64,000 bases of DNA from Brevibacterium aurantiacum (GCF_007558825.1 NZ_VLTK01000004.1:263460-327459); one strand, 5' to 3'. Counted from the first letter of the stretch, positions 16,333 through 24,895 are shown. Notes: generated by a model not told the origin, from the sequence alone. Translations and numbers: made by a program.

Positions 16333-17663
16333 CCAGTGCCCCAGCCGATGACACCGATGCGGTTCACCGGGCCATCGCCGCGACGTGGCGGATCGAGGCA
16401 GCGAAGATCATCGCGGCTCTGACCCGCTACGTCGGCGATTTCGGGGTCGCCGAGGATCTCGCCCAGGAAGCAGTGACCGATGCGCTGTCCCAGTGGCCGA
16501 AATCCGGAGTTCCGGCTAACCCGGCCGCGTGGCTGACCACGGTAGCCAAACGTCGGGCAATCGATTCGTGGCGAAGGCGAGAGCGACTCGACGATCGTCT
16601 GGCGAAGCTTGCCGGGGAGCTCGAAAGCCGTCAGGACGCGGACGTGGGTGGTCTCCCCTGGGATCCGGACGACATCGAGGACGATGTACTCCGTCTCGTC
16701 TTCATCGCCTGTCATCCAGTACTCGGTCGCAGCGCCCAGCTCGCGCTCACCCTGCGGGTTGTGGGCGGCCTCTCCAGCGAACAGATCGCCCGGGCGTTCC
16801 TCATTCCAGTCTCGACAGTGCAGCAGCGCATCGTCCGGGCGAAACGGGCCCTGGCAGATGCCCAGGTTCCCTTCGAGCTTCCAGCGGCCGACGAGCAGCC
16901 GGAGCGGCTGAAGGGAGTGCTCGGGGTCCTCTATCTCATGTTCGCAGAGGGACACGTGACAACCTCCGGACCCGACTGGATGCGTCCAGAACTGGCGATG
17001 GAGGCTCTCCGCCTGACCCGTGTGACTGCCGGTCTGCTCCCACACGATCCGGAGGTCCACGGTCTCGTCGCCCTCATGGCCTTCACCGCGGCCAGATTCC
17101 CTGCCCGCCTGGGGGCAGATGGTGAGCCGATCCTGCTAGCCGATCAGGACCGATCGAAATGGGATCGCTCGCTCATACGCCTCGGCTCTCGCAGTCTTGG
17201 GACCGCACAGGGTCTCCGCACTGCACTCGGCCCCTATACGCTCCAAGCCATGATCGCTTGGTGCCATGCCGAAGCCAGAAGCATTGAGGCCACCGATTGG
17301 GTGCGCATTGCGTCCCTCTATGACATGCTCAATCGAGCCGTCCCCTCACCTGTCACTCAACTCAACCAGGCGATCGCGATCGCCGAAGCGCATGGCCCAG
17401 CACGCGCTCTCAGCCTCGTCGATGACATCGACTCCACCGGAGCACTTGGGAAATTTCACCTTGTTCCCAGCGTGCGCGGTGAGCTCCTGTCGCGCCTCGG
17501 CAGGGATCAGGAGGCGCGAGGCGAATTCGAACGCGCGGCGTCCCTGACGGCCAATGACCGAGAACGCGAGGTCCTCCTCGCCAAGATTCGCAGAATTGAG
17601 GACCGGCCGGCTGAGAGCACCGACAAAGCCGATCGTGGACGTCGACGAAGCACTGGCAACTGA
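16329..17663 (+). CDS. ECF42-type RNA polymerase sigma factor with TPR-like C-terminus
   Basis: A 444-residue sigma factor. Region 2 reads FGVAEDLAQEAVTDALSQWPKSG and WLTTVAKRRAIDSWRRRERL. Region 4 reads LTLRVVGGLSSEQIARAFLIPVSTVQQRIVRAKRALAD. The C-terminal half is helical with ALGPYTLQAMIAWCHAEA and LNQAIAIAEAHGPARALSLVDD, the TPR-like extension required in ECF42 sigmas. TTG 16329 overlaps the YCII stop and is the only reasonable start between the two. This copy is about 50 residues longer than the one at 11168-12340, so they are diverged paralogues rather than recent duplicates. Confidence 0.9.
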   Translation: MTSAPADDTDAVHRAIAATWRIEAAKIIAALTRYVGDFGVAEDLAQEAVTDALSQWPKSGVPANPAAWLTTVAKRRAIDSWRRRERLDDRLAKLAGELESRQDADVGGLPWDPDDIEDDVLRLVFIACHPVLGRSAQLALTLRVVGGLSSEQIARAFLIPVSTVQQRIVRAKRALADAQVPFELPAADEQPERLKGVLGVLYLMFAEGHVTTSGPDWMRPELAMEALRLTRVTAGLLPHDPEVHGLVALMAFTAARFPARLGADGEPILLADQDRSKWDRSLIRLGSRSLGTAQGLRTALGPYTLQAMIAWCHAEARSIEATDWVRIASLYDMLNRAVPSPVTQLNQAIAIAEAHGPARALSLVDDIDSTGALGKFHLVPSVRGELLSRLGRDQEARGEFERAASLTANDREREVLLAKIRRIEDRPAESTDKADRGRRRSTGN

Positions 17664-17678
17664 TCCAGCCACCTCGTT

Positions 17679-17708
17679 TTGTGCCTCGAGGTTGCTCTCG
17701 TCTAGACT
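17679..17708 (+). promoter_or_regulatory. Putative promoter of the SRP RNA gene
   Basis: TTGTGC (17679-17684) and TAGACT (17703-17708) are 18 bases apart, placing transcription start near 17715 at the foot of the SRP RNA helix. Confidence 0.55.
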
Positions 17709-17714
17709 GTTCGT

Positions 17715-17803
17715 TGGCTCCCCGTGCGGCGTCATCTTGTGAACTCCCCCAGGGCCGGAAGGCAGCAAGGGTAAGCGAGCTCTGGCGGGTGCACGGGGAG
17801 TCC
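17715..17803 (+). ncRNA. ffs: Signal recognition particle RNA (small bacterial type)
   Basis: The universally conserved SRP domain-IV apical sequence GGGCCGGAAGGCAGCAAGGGT is cut here to its core: GCCGGAAGGCAGCAAGG around 17754-17770, holding the GGAA tetraloop and the asymmetric AGCA loop bound by Ffh. The ends close with CTCCCCGTGC (17718-17727) paired to GCACGGGGAG (17791-17800). The length of about 90 nt is that of the 4.5S type without an Alu domain. Ends are estimated. Confidence 0.93.
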
Positions 17804-17990
17804 TTCGTTTCTCAATGTCACAATTCCACAACTCCCCCTCCCCTGTGTCAGTCCAGGTCAGGGCCACTTTCAACGGCGAGAGATGGGCAATACACGAGGA
17901 TTTCAGGCAGTGCTTTAATACTTTCGTGATTTGGCTTCACTAACATGGTCGGCAGCTCTCATCCCCTTTGCCCGAACGAGGATCCCTGTT

Positions 17991-19478
17991 TTGTCACCCA
18001 AGAAGATTCACGGGGCGGTTGCTGCCCTATCGGCAATCGCTCTGCTCACAGCCTGTACCCCCTCGGGCTCCGACCCTGACGCCACCCGCGATGCTGAGAA
18101 ATCGGCTGAGACCGCTGCCGAACCCATCTTCCGAGTCGGCACCGTCTCCGAGGACGAGGCAGCCAAGTCCTCTGCGCAGGGATCTTCAGCGAAGACTTCC
18201 GGCTCCACCTCATCGGCCGAGCCGACCGGCACCCAGTCACCCGCCCCGGGACAGACCGGCGAAGTCGTCGAATCCGGAGCAGACTCCACAGCCGCGCCGG
18301 GCGAGCGCGTCAGTCTCAGCGTCGAGGACGCGACGCTGAGCGACATTTCGCTCATCGAGTCCGAACACCCCAGAATCACATCTGACCCCGGTGTCTTCTT
18401 CGACACCACTGGGGCCGAACTCGAACTCAAGGCAGCCGATCAGAGCCAGAAGTCCTCCGATGAGGCGGGCACCTCGTCGCCGAGCGAAAGCGCAGCAACC
18501 GAGGCCGCTGCGAAGAAGGACTCTGCCAAGGACAAACACTCCGTCATCGCTCCCGACGACGCTGCGGCCTGGGTTTCGGTCTACGACCTGGTCGCTGACA
18601 GCACCTACGAGTTATCGGCCACAGCCACCACGGCGGATGGAGAGGAGCACGACTTCACGTCAACGGTCAACGTCTCAGCCGGCGACGCCTCGCCGATGTC
18701 CGTGCGCACGACCCTCTCCGATGACCAGACCGTGGGCGTCGGCGCCCCGATCATCCTCAGCTTCGGCTCCACCGTGAGCAAGCAGTACCGTGACGATGTC
18801 GAGCGCCGTCTGACGGTCGATGTCACCGACAACGACGGCAAGAAGCGCAAGGTCGAGGGGTCATGGGCTTGGCTGCCCGATGACCCGCAGTCCCGTCTGC
18901 ACTTCCGCCCCAAGGACTTCTGGCCCGCGCATTCGAAGATCTCCGTCGACGCGCCCCTGAAGAACGTCCCCACCACGGCGAAGTCGATGGGCCAGAACGA
19001 CCTCACACTCGACTTCGACATCGGCCGCAAGCAGATCGTCACGGCCGATGCCAAGTCTCACCGCATGGTCGTCACCCGCGATGGCAAAGAGGTGATGAAC
19101 TTCCCCGCCTCACTCGGTGCGGCGAAGTCTCCCTCCTACAACGGAACCCATGTGGTCATGTCGAAGTCGGCAGACTACACGATGACCTCCGAGCAGTGGG
19201 ACTACGAAACCGACGTGCGCTGGGCCGTGCGCATCCACAACAATGGAGAATTCGTCCACGCCGCCCCCTGGTCGACAGGGGTCCAAGGATCGGCGAATGT
19301 CTCCCACGGCTGCATCAACTTGTCGACAGCGCGCGCCAAGCAGTACTACGACTCTGCGATCTTCGGCGATCCGGTCGAGATCACAGGTTCGAATGTCAGC
19401 CTGTCCACCGCCGCCAGCGACATCTCCGACTGGGTCTACGACTGGGACGACTGGAAGAAGATGAGCGCACTCGACTGA
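17991..19478 (+). CDS. L,D-transpeptidase lipoprotein (YkuD domain) with Ig-like domains
   Basis: A 495-residue envelope enzyme that would form 3-3 cross-links in peptidoglycan. After the signal peptide and the lipobox LLTAC comes a long Ser/Ala/Glu-rich spacer (about 30-180), then Ig-like domains (about 180-330) and the YkuD domain. The catalytic motif SHGCINLS and the preceding HNNGEFVHAAPW are intact. The architecture resembles mycobacterial LdtMt2 with a longer disordered spacer. The TTG start at 17991 follows CGAGGA and gives a normal lipoprotein signal; an upstream start would add 20 odd residues. Confidence 0.92.
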   Translation: MSPKKIHGAVAALSAIALLTACTPSGSDPDATRDAEKSAETAAEPIFRVGTVSEDEAAKSSAQGSSAKTSGSTSSAEPTGTQSPAPGQTGEVVESGADSTAAPGERVSLSVEDATLSDISLIESEHPRITSDPGVFFDTTGAELELKAADQSQKSSDEAGTSSPSESAATEAAAKKDSAKDKHSVIAPDDAAAWVSVYDLVADSTYELSATATTADGEEHDFTSTVNVSAGDASPMSVRTTLSDDQTVGVGAPIILSFGSTVSKQYRDDVERRLTVDVTDNDGKKRKVEGSWAWLPDDPQSRLHFRPKDFWPAHSKISVDAPLKNVPTTAKSMGQNDLTLDFDIGRKQIVTADAKSHRMVVTRDGKEVMNFPASLGAAKSPSYNGTHVVMSKSADYTMTSEQWDYETDVRWAVRIHNNGEFVHAAPWSTGVQGSANVSHGCINLSTARAKQYYDSAIFGDPVEITGSNVSLSTAASDISDWVYDWDDWKKMSALD

Positions 19479-19533
19479 TTGTCTGCAGTGCGCCCACCCG
19501 GTGTCCCCGTGTGACGCTGCACCTATTGACGTT

Positions 19534-20562
19534 CTACTTCTTGACCTTCTTCGCCGCCTTGTCGATCATTGGCACGTAGCGCTCGAGCGCCCAGGGAACG
19601 GTGAGCGGGTTGATGATCGACGAAGCGGTGACGAAGGCCTGTTCCTCGGGAGCGACTACCGCACCGGACTTGATTGCCGGAATGTTGGAGTACACGCTCT
19701 GTGACTCGATCTCCTTCTTGCTCTTCTCATCGGAGTAGAAGGTGAAGATGAGGTCAGAGTCGTCGAGCTTGTCGGCGTTCTCGAGTCCGATGAGAGCCGA
19801 GTCCGTGCCCGGAGCATCATAGTTCTTCTTGAGCTTGTTGATGATGGGATCGGGGGTCAGACCCAGCGCCGAGACCATCGCCACCCGCTGCTCATCGGGG
19901 TAGAAGACTCCGAGGGTGCCCGGTCCGTCATTGTAGATGTAGGAGAATGTCAGCCCCTCGTATTCGGACCGCTTGGCTTCGGAGAGCTGCGTCTTGATGT
20001 CGTCGACGAGCCCCTCGGACTCCTTCTCCTGACCCAGCGCCTTGCCGATGGTGGTGATCTGCTCATCCCATTCGATGGTCCACGGCTGCTTGGGGTAGGC
20101 AACCGTGGGTGCGATGGCGTCGAGCTGCTTGTACTGATCGGCGGTGACGCCGGACCACGGCGCGAGGATCACATCAGGTTCGAGCTCGGCGACAGCTTCG
20201 ACGTCCAGCTCCGTATCTCCCTGGAACTGTGTGGGAAGCTTGTCCCCCTTCTCCTTCACCGCCTCATGGATCCACGGCATATAGCCGGTGTCATCGCTGC
20301 CCCAGGCGTATTCCTCCATGCCGACGGGTGTCTTGCCCAAAGCAATGGCTGTCTCGGTCGAGCCCTGACCGAGGGTCACGACGCGCTTCGGTTCGGCCTC
20401 GATGACGGCCTTGCCCAGCGCATGTTCGATCGTGACGGTCTGGAAGTCGCTTGAGGCCGACTTCTCCGCATCCGCCGGTCCCTGGCTGCAGGCGCTCGCG
20501 CTGAAGGCGAGTGTGACGATGGTGCCTATGGCCATGGCCCGGCGAGAGAGATGAGCTGACAT
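19534..20562 (-). CDS. Iron-siderophore ABC transporter substrate-binding lipoprotein
   Basis: A 342-residue periplasmic-binding-type protein (FecB/FepB class III). The signal ends in SASAC (lipobox). Conserved features include RVVTLGQGSTETAIALGKTPVGM, the PDVILAPWSGVT helix and the late GAVVAPEEQAF region. It captures ferric siderophores outside the membrane for an ABC importer. No permease or ATPase gene is adjacent, so it must share one encoded elsewhere. A DtxR/IdeR-type box at 20611-20629 fits iron repression. Confidence 0.93.
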   Translation of the reverse strand: MSAHLSRRAMAIGTIVTLAFSASACSQGPADAEKSASSDFQTVTIEHALGKAVIEAEPKRVVTLGQGSTETAIALGKTPVGMEEYAWGSDDTGYMPWIHEAVKEKGDKLPTQFQGDTELDVEAVAELEPDVILAPWSGVTADQYKQLDAIAPTVAYPKQPWTIEWDEQITTIGKALGQEKESEGLVDDIKTQLSEAKRSEYEGLTFSYIYNDGPGTLGVFYPDEQRVAMVSALGLTPDPIINKLKKNYDAPGTDSALIGLENADKLDDSDLIFTFYSDEKSKKEIESQSVYSNIPAIKSGAVVAPEEQAFVTASSIINPLTVPWALERYVPMIDKAAKKVKK

Positions 20563-20610
20563 TCCTGCCCTTTCGACTGTGGGGATCGCGGTCGACCCCT
20601 CGACATGAAC

Positions 20611-20629
20611 ATAGGACAGCCTAACTTAA
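20611..20629. promoter_or_regulatory. DtxR/IdeR-type iron box
   Basis: On the minus strand TTAAGTTAGGCTGTCCTAT matches the 19-bp DtxR/IdeR consensus (TWAGGTTAGSCTAACCTWA) at 15 of 19 positions. It lies 49-67 bp upstream of the siderophore-binding protein start, overlapping the expected promoter, so iron-dependent repression is likely. Confidence 0.75.
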
Positions 20630-20672
20630 CCTTGTGGTGTTGGTGCAACTCGACTGGCTCAGCGGCAGTTCG

Positions 20673-20687
20673 TCTGCTCAGAGCAGA
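20673..20687. promoter_or_regulatory. Perfect palindrome, candidate operator of the adjacent XRE regulator
   Basis: TCTGCTCAGAGCAGA is a perfect 15-bp dyad, 41 bp before the XRE regulator start. Its TCTGCT-N3-AGCAGA shape differs at two of twelve arm positions from the PopR operator TCTGCC-N3-GGCAGA described for Streptomyces clpP3P4 (from memory). Related sites lie before the clpP pair at 24937-24971. Confidence 0.55.
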
Positions 20688-20727
20688 AACCCGTGCCACC
20701 GCAGCCGAACGCTCCTAAGATCGCATC

Positions 20728-21078
20728 ATGGAACCACTTCGAGTCACGGACGGACAAGGCGATCAGGCCCCGGCACTGCTGTGGCGCGAGACTCTCGGAC
20801 GGGTGCTGCGGTTGCGCCGCACCGAGCTGGCCCTGACCTTGGCACAGGTGTCGCGACGCTCGGGAGTGTCAACCCAATACCTGTCCGAGGTCGAGCGCGG
20901 CCTCAAGGATCCATCGTCGGAGGTCATCGAGGCGATCGCCGTGGTTCTCGGCCTCGCACTCCCTCAGGTCCTCGTTCTCGCTGCGTCGTCCATGACTAGA
21001 GCTGCACCCGCGTTCGCAGTCAACGGGCGCTCAGTCCCGCTCAGCGGTGGGCGGGCGCAGCTCTCACTCGTGGCCTGA
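20728..21078 (+). CDS. XRE-family regulator of the ClgR/PopR type
   Basis: A 116-residue protein with one helix-turn-helix domain (about 25-85): LGRVLRLRRTELALTLAQVS, then RRSGVSTQYLSEVERGLKDP, then SSEVIEAIAVVLGL. The YLSEVERG-x-K-x-x-SSE string is the hallmark of ClgR/PopR, which activate clp genes in actinobacteria. The C-terminal tail is short. A clpP pair 2.6 kb downstream and an unfoldase gene further on make it the likely controller of this accessory Clp set (inference). It may self-regulate through the palindrome at 20673-20687. Confidence 0.85.
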   Translation: MEPLRVTDGQGDQAPALLWRETLGRVLRLRRTELALTLAQVSRRSGVSTQYLSEVERGLKDPSSEVIEAIAVVLGLALPQVLVLAASSMTRAAPAFAVNGRSVPLSGGRAQLSLVA

Positions 21079-21096
21079 TCCCACAGGCCGGTCGGC

Positions 21097-21384
21097 TCAG
21101 CTCGTCCCGGAATCAAGTTGGTTGGTTCTCAGCACTTCGAGCCGTGCCCGATACTCAGCCTCGTCGATATCGCCTTGGGCGAAGCGCTCAGACAGAGTCG
21201 CCTCCGCGTTCTTCGTCGATGCGAAACGGCCCTGAGCATCCGCCCAGGGTGGTCCCCCTGCTTGGCGCCAGCGACGCCGGTTGAGTGTGACGATGAGGGT
21301 GACGACCAATCCGATGATGAGCACCCAGAAGATCGGGATGAGGAAGAAGAGCGGCCAGGCCGCGGGTCCGTGTTCCATGTGCAT
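21097..21384 (-). CDS. SHOCT-domain small membrane protein
   Basis: A 95-residue protein. One hydrophobic helix (about 9-34) is followed by a basic linker (NRRRWRQ) and a C-terminal SHOCT motif (LSERFAQGDIDEAEYRARLEVL, about 64-85). SHOCT modules are short oligomerisation elements in membrane proteins. A strong AAGGAGG lies 4 bases before ATG 21384. It sits just downstream of the response regulator in the same direction, about 118 bp away. Confidence 0.85.
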   Translation of the reverse strand: MHMEHGPAAWPLFFLIPIFWVLIIGLVVTLIVTLNRRRWRQAGGPPWADAQGRFASTKNAEATLSERFAQGDIDEAEYRARLEVLRTNQLDSGTS

Positions 21385-21502
21385 GATGCCTCCTTGTCAG
21401 GAATCCACGTCCCTCGTGGATATGGCATCCATCCTTCGCCGACGGGTGCCACGGCGAATCCCCCACCGGGAGTCTCTTCAGGTACTCGCTGGGGATGAGT
21501 GC

Positions 21503-22177
21503 CTACTGGTCGCGCAGCCATCCTGGGGAGACCAACCCGGATTCATAGGCGAGCACGACCAGGTGGACCCTGTCGCGTGCGGCCGTTTTGGTCATGATGC
21601 GCGAGACATGGGTCTTCGCCGTCAGAGGGGAGAGGACCAGCCGGCCGGCGATCTCGTCGTTCGACAGCCCCTGACCGACGAGGGCGAGGACCTCACGTTC
21701 TCGCTGTGTCAGCACGTCGAGATGCTTTGCCGGCTCCGCCCGCAGGCCCAAGGACATCCTCGACAAGAGGTACCTGGTCACTTCGGGCGAGAGCAGCGCC
21801 TCACCTTCGGCAACGACGCGCACCGCTCTGATCAGGTCAACCGGCTCGGTGTCCTTGAGCAGGAACCCGCTGGCACCTGCCCTGACCGCGCGCACGATGT
21901 ACTCGTCGAGGCCGAAGGTCGTCACCAGCACGACCCGCACATGACCGAGGCCTGGATCGGCTGCGATCGCCTCGGTGGCCCACAGTCCGTCACCGCCTGG
22001 CATCCGGATGTCCATGAGCACGACGTCGACCGGCGTCGCTGCAAGTTTCTCCAGCAGCTCTTCCCCACCGGAGGCCTGCACGCGCACGCTGATGCCCGGT
22101 TCCGCGTCCAGCAGCGAGGCGAAGCCGGCGCGGACCAGCTGGTGGTCATCGGCGATCGCCACCGAGATATCGCTCAT
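21503..22177 (-). CDS. NarL/LuxR-family response regulator
   Basis: A 224-residue response regulator. The receiver domain (1-120) has the acidic pocket DDH and the phospho-acceptor Asp in VVLMDIRMPGGDG, with Lys in FLLKDTEP. The C-terminal LuxR helix-turn-helix (about 150-215) reads LTQREREVLALVGQGLSNDEIAGRLVLSPLTAKTHVSRIM. It overlaps the kinase gene by four bases (ATGA) and forms a two-component pair with it. The signal and targets are unknown; location suggests a link to the stress/Clp genes around it. Confidence 0.95.
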   Translation of the reverse strand: MSDISVAIADDHQLVRAGFASLLDAEPGISVRVQASGGEELLEKLAATPVDVVLMDIRMPGGDGLWATEAIAADPGLGHVRVVLVTTFGLDEYIVRAVRAGASGFLLKDTEPVDLIRAVRVVAEGEALLSPEVTRYLLSRMSLGLRAEPAKHLDVLTQREREVLALVGQGLSNDEIAGRLVLSPLTAKTHVSRIMTKTAARDRVHLVVLAYESGLVSPGWLRDQ

Positions 22178-23580
22178 ACCTGAGCCTGCCGATCTGATCG
22201 TCCGTGTCCGCTGGTCCAGGGCAGCTGGACGCTGATGTGCGTGCCGCCCCCGCTCGCCGAGGTGACCTCGAAGCTTCCGTCGAGGAGCTTGGTCCTCTCC
22301 CGCATTCCGATGATTCCGGTGCCCGAGTTATCGTCTCGCCCGAGGCTTGCGTTGTCGGTTCCGTGGCCGTCGTCGCCGATCTCAATGTGAAGGAGCTCGC
22401 CGTCACGGGATACTCTGACGTTCGCCTGAGTGGCGTGAGCGTGGCGGACCACATTCGTCAGCGCCTCCTGCACGATCCGGTAGGCGGCCGCATCGGCGGC
22501 ACTGCCGGGGTTCTCTCGAGTGCCGTCGGCTCTGAGTTCGCGCAAGTCATCGAGGCGGATGGATGGTCGACCCGTCATCGCGGCGATGAGGGCCGGCAGA
22601 TCGTCGAGGCCAGGCACCGGGGCCAGCGGCTCGGCCCTGCCTTCGCCGACTGTGCCTTCGCCGACTGTGTCTTCGCCGACACTGGCCGGGTCGGGGTCGG
22701 CGGCGTCCGAGCGCATCGTGCGGAGCACGGAGCGAACCTCGTTGAGTCCCGTTCGGCTCAGCTCTTTGATGGCGGCGAGCGCGCGTCTGGCCTGCTCAGG
22801 GTCGCGGTCGATGAGGTGTTCGCCCACACCGGCCTGCACGTTGATCTGAGACAGCGAATGACCCAGCACATCGTGCAGGTCTCTGGCGATGCGCAGCCTT
22901 TCGGCCTCAATCACCTCATGGTGCCGGGCCCGCGCTTCCTCGGCCGCGATCCTCCTGCTCTCGCGCCTGCGTCGGGCGAAGGCTCCGATGCTCAGAGCAA
23001 TGAGCAGACCGATCGTCGCAGAGGCCACGCGCCCCACCGACCAGTCGACTTCGAGGAAGGAGCCGAGCAGCAGGGCGCCCAACCAGACACCCGCCGCCGA
23101 GGCGATGGCCCAGATCTGGCAGCCACGGACCATGGCCATGACGAGAGCGAAGAGGAACGCCGCATAGAACGGTGTCATCTCAGGTCCGGTGAGCCCCTGC
23201 GCCCACATTCCGTCCGGACCCTCCCCTGACAAGGGACGATTGCGTGGACCGTGGGCCCACACACCGGAAAGGCTGGATCGTGCCAGTGCGGCCCACACGA
23301 CAATGTCGACCAGCGTCAGCCCGGCGATGATCGCGACTCTCGGGCCCGGCCAGCGTGCGCACAGCAGGAAGATCACTGGGGACAGCAGGGCCACTGCGAT
23401 GCGCACGCCGCCGACCAGAGCATCGGCACCATCGTGCGTGGCCATGAACACGGCAACGGGCAGCTGCAGCAGCAGAGCCAGGACGCTCAGGGCAACCAGG
23501 CGCAGTCGAGGCCGATGACGGGCACGACGATCAGAATCGGGGTCGCTCGCCTCGGCGGGGGCACGCCTGGATCGGCTCAT
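22174..23580 (-). CDS. HisKA_3-type sensor histidine kinase
   Basis: A 468-residue membrane kinase. About six hydrophobic segments fill residues 25-190. They are followed by the dimerisation/phospho-acceptor helix RIARDLHDVLGHSLSQINVQAG (His in LHDVLGH) and a HATPase domain with DDGHGT and GTGIIGMRERTKLLDGSFEV near the end. The NarX/DesK-like class pairs with LuxR regulators, as here. A 15-bp tandem repeat between the two kinase domains encodes a TVGEG-type repeat. ATG 23580 is used. Confidence 0.94.
   Translation of the reverse strand: MSRSRRAPAEASDPDSDRRARHRPRLRLVALSVLALLLQLPVAVFMATHDGADALVGGVRIAVALLSPVIFLLCARWPGPRVAIIAGLTLVDIVVWAALARSSLSGVWAHGPRNRPLSGEGPDGMWAQGLTGPEMTPFYAAFLFALVMAMVRGCQIWAIASAAGVWLGALLLGSFLEVDWSVGRVASATIGLLIALSIGAFARRRRESRRIAAEEARARHHEVIEAERLRIARDLHDVLGHSLSQINVQAGVGEHLIDRDPEQARRALAAIKELSRTGLNEVRSVLRTMRSDAADPDPASVGEDTVGEGTVGEGRAEPLAPVPGLDDLPALIAAMTGRPSIRLDDLRELRADGTRENPGSAADAAAYRIVQEALTNVVRHAHATQANVRVSRDGELLHIEIGDDGHGTDNASLGRDDNSGTGIIGMRERTKLLDGSFEVTSASGGGTHISVQLPWTSGHGRSDRQAQV
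22639..22683 (-). repeat. In-frame 15-bp tandem repeat within the histidine kinase gene
   Basis: Two identical copies of GCCTTCGCCGACTGT and a third diverged copy follow each other (plus-strand reading). They encode the protein stretch G-E-D-T-V-G-E-G-T-V-G-E-G, a linker between the phospho-acceptor and ATPase domains. Copy number changes would lengthen the linker in frame. Confidence 0.8.
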
Positions 23581-23672
23581 CCTCCGATCGTAGTCACTGC
23601 TGCCGAATTCGGCGTCGTACCACGGGAGTATCCGACTGGACTTCCCGCGGAGTACAGCTGCCTGGGAGCACC

Positions 23673-24254
23673 TCAGAGGATCTGGTCGACGAGGCCGAAG
23701 TCCTGAGCCGCCTGCGCGTCGAGGACGAGGTCCCGGTCGAGGTCGGCATGGATCTGCTCTATGCTGCGCCCGGTCCCCTGCGCCAGCATCCGCTCGACCT
23801 CACGTCGTTGTCGGGCGATCTCATCGGCAGCGACGATGAGGTCGGGGATTGCTCCGCGTGCACCCTCGGCATGGGGTTGGCGCAGCACCACTCGAGCGTG
23901 TCCGAGCATCGAACGCTGACCGGGCTCTCCGGCTGCCAGGAGCACCGCGGCATCAGCGGCCGCTTGCCCCACACAGATGGTCGCCACCGGTGCCCCGATG
24001 TGGTGCATCGCGTCGTAGATGGCGGTCATGGCCGTCAGCGATCCGCCCGGTGAGTTGATGTACATCTGGATCGGAAGTTCGCGGCTGCTCGCCTCGAGGT
24101 GGAGCAGCTGCGCGATGAGTGTGTTGGCCACCCCGTCGTCGATCGGAACACCCAGGTAGATGATGCGGTTGCCCAGCAGGTGGGAATACACGTCGACGAT
24201 CTTCTCCCCGCCACCCGAGCGGTCAACGACATTCGGAATCGTGTACTGGCTCAT
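23673..24254 (-). CDS. ClpP-like protein lacking catalytic Ser and His (ClpR-like)
   Basis: A 193-residue protein with the full ClpP fold: YLGVPIDDGVANTLIAQLLHLEA, MYINSPGGSLTAMTAIYDAM and GLVDQIL. The nucleophile motif GQAASM of active ClpP reads GQAAAD here, so Ser is Ala100. The histidine motif (M/L-I-H-Q-P) reads VVLRQP, so His is Arg125. The Asp of the triad (DRD, Asp175) remains. It should be unable to cleave peptides but could build rings with the active ClpP encoded just upstream, as ClpR subunits do in plastids and cyanobacteria. The ATG overlaps the upstream clpP stop by 4 bp. Confidence 0.9.
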   Translation of the reverse strand: MSQYTIPNVVDRSGGGEKIVDVYSHLLGNRIIYLGVPIDDGVANTLIAQLLHLEASSRELPIQMYINSPGGSLTAMTAIYDAMHHIGAPVATICVGQAAADAAVLLAAGEPGQRSMLGHARVVLRQPHAEGARGAIPDLIVAADEIARQRREVERMLAQGTGRSIEQIHADLDRDLVLDAQAAQDFGLVDQIL

Positions 24255-24895
24255 GGCGCACCGATCCCGCCGTGCAGGTCGGCTGGGGAGTCGACGACGC
24301 GGTCGATGAGCCCGTAGTCAAGTGCCTGCTCGGCGGTGAACCACCGATCACGCAGGGAATCCTCGAAGATGCGCTCATAGGTCTTCCCCGTCGCCTCGGC
24401 GATGCGGTGCAGGACCGAATCGCGGACGTTGCGCAGATCCCCGGACTGCAGTTCGATGTCAGCGGCGGCACCCCCGATGCCCGCCGATCCCTGGTGCAGG
24501 AGGATCCTGGCGTGGGGCAGGGCGAGTCGTCTGCCGGGTGTGCCCATCATGAGCACGAACTGCCCCGCCGAGGCGGCCCATCCGAACGCCACCGTGACCA
24601 CGTCATTGGGCAGAGTTTCGATCGTGTCGGCGATCGCGTGCATCATCGGCACCGACCCGCCGGGTGAGTTGATCCAGAGGTGGATGTCGCTGTGGGGGTC
24701 CTCGGCGGAGAGGAGGACGAGGCGGGAGATGATCTCCATGCCGTTCTCATCACGCAGCTCCCCGTTGAAGACGACTGAGCGGTAGGCGTAGAGCATTCTC
24801 TGAGATTCGGGGATGGGCGTCAGTGTGGGGGCATCCTCCGGGTCGCCCCACCTCGGCGGGCTTGGGAGATTTCTGGTGTCGATTCGTGTGTTCAT
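24251..24895 (-). CDS. clpP: ATP-dependent Clp protease proteolytic subunit, intact triad
   Basis: A 214-residue ClpP with a complete triad: Ser109 in GWAASAGQ, His134 in LLHQGSAG and Asp183 in LRDRW. The substrate-site INSPGGSVPMMHAI is also conserved. It diverges from the housekeeping type: GWAASAG replaces GQAASMG, and there is an N-terminal extension of about 30 residues rich in Pro/Asp that may be a propeptide. It is translationally coupled to the inactive paralogue downstream. ATG 24895 was preferred to the frame's earlier ATG at 24946 because of length and the operator-like sites lying upstream. Confidence 0.93.
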   Translation of the reverse strand: MNTRIDTRNLPSPPRWGDPEDAPTLTPIPESQRMLYAYRSVVFNGELRDENGMEIISRLVLLSAEDPHSDIHLWINSPGGSVPMMHAIADTIETLPNDVVTVAFGWAASAGQFVLMMGTPGRRLALPHARILLHQGSAGIGGAAADIELQSGDLRNVRDSVLHRIAEATGKTYERIFEDSLRDRWFTAEQALDYGLIDRVVDSPADLHGGIGAP

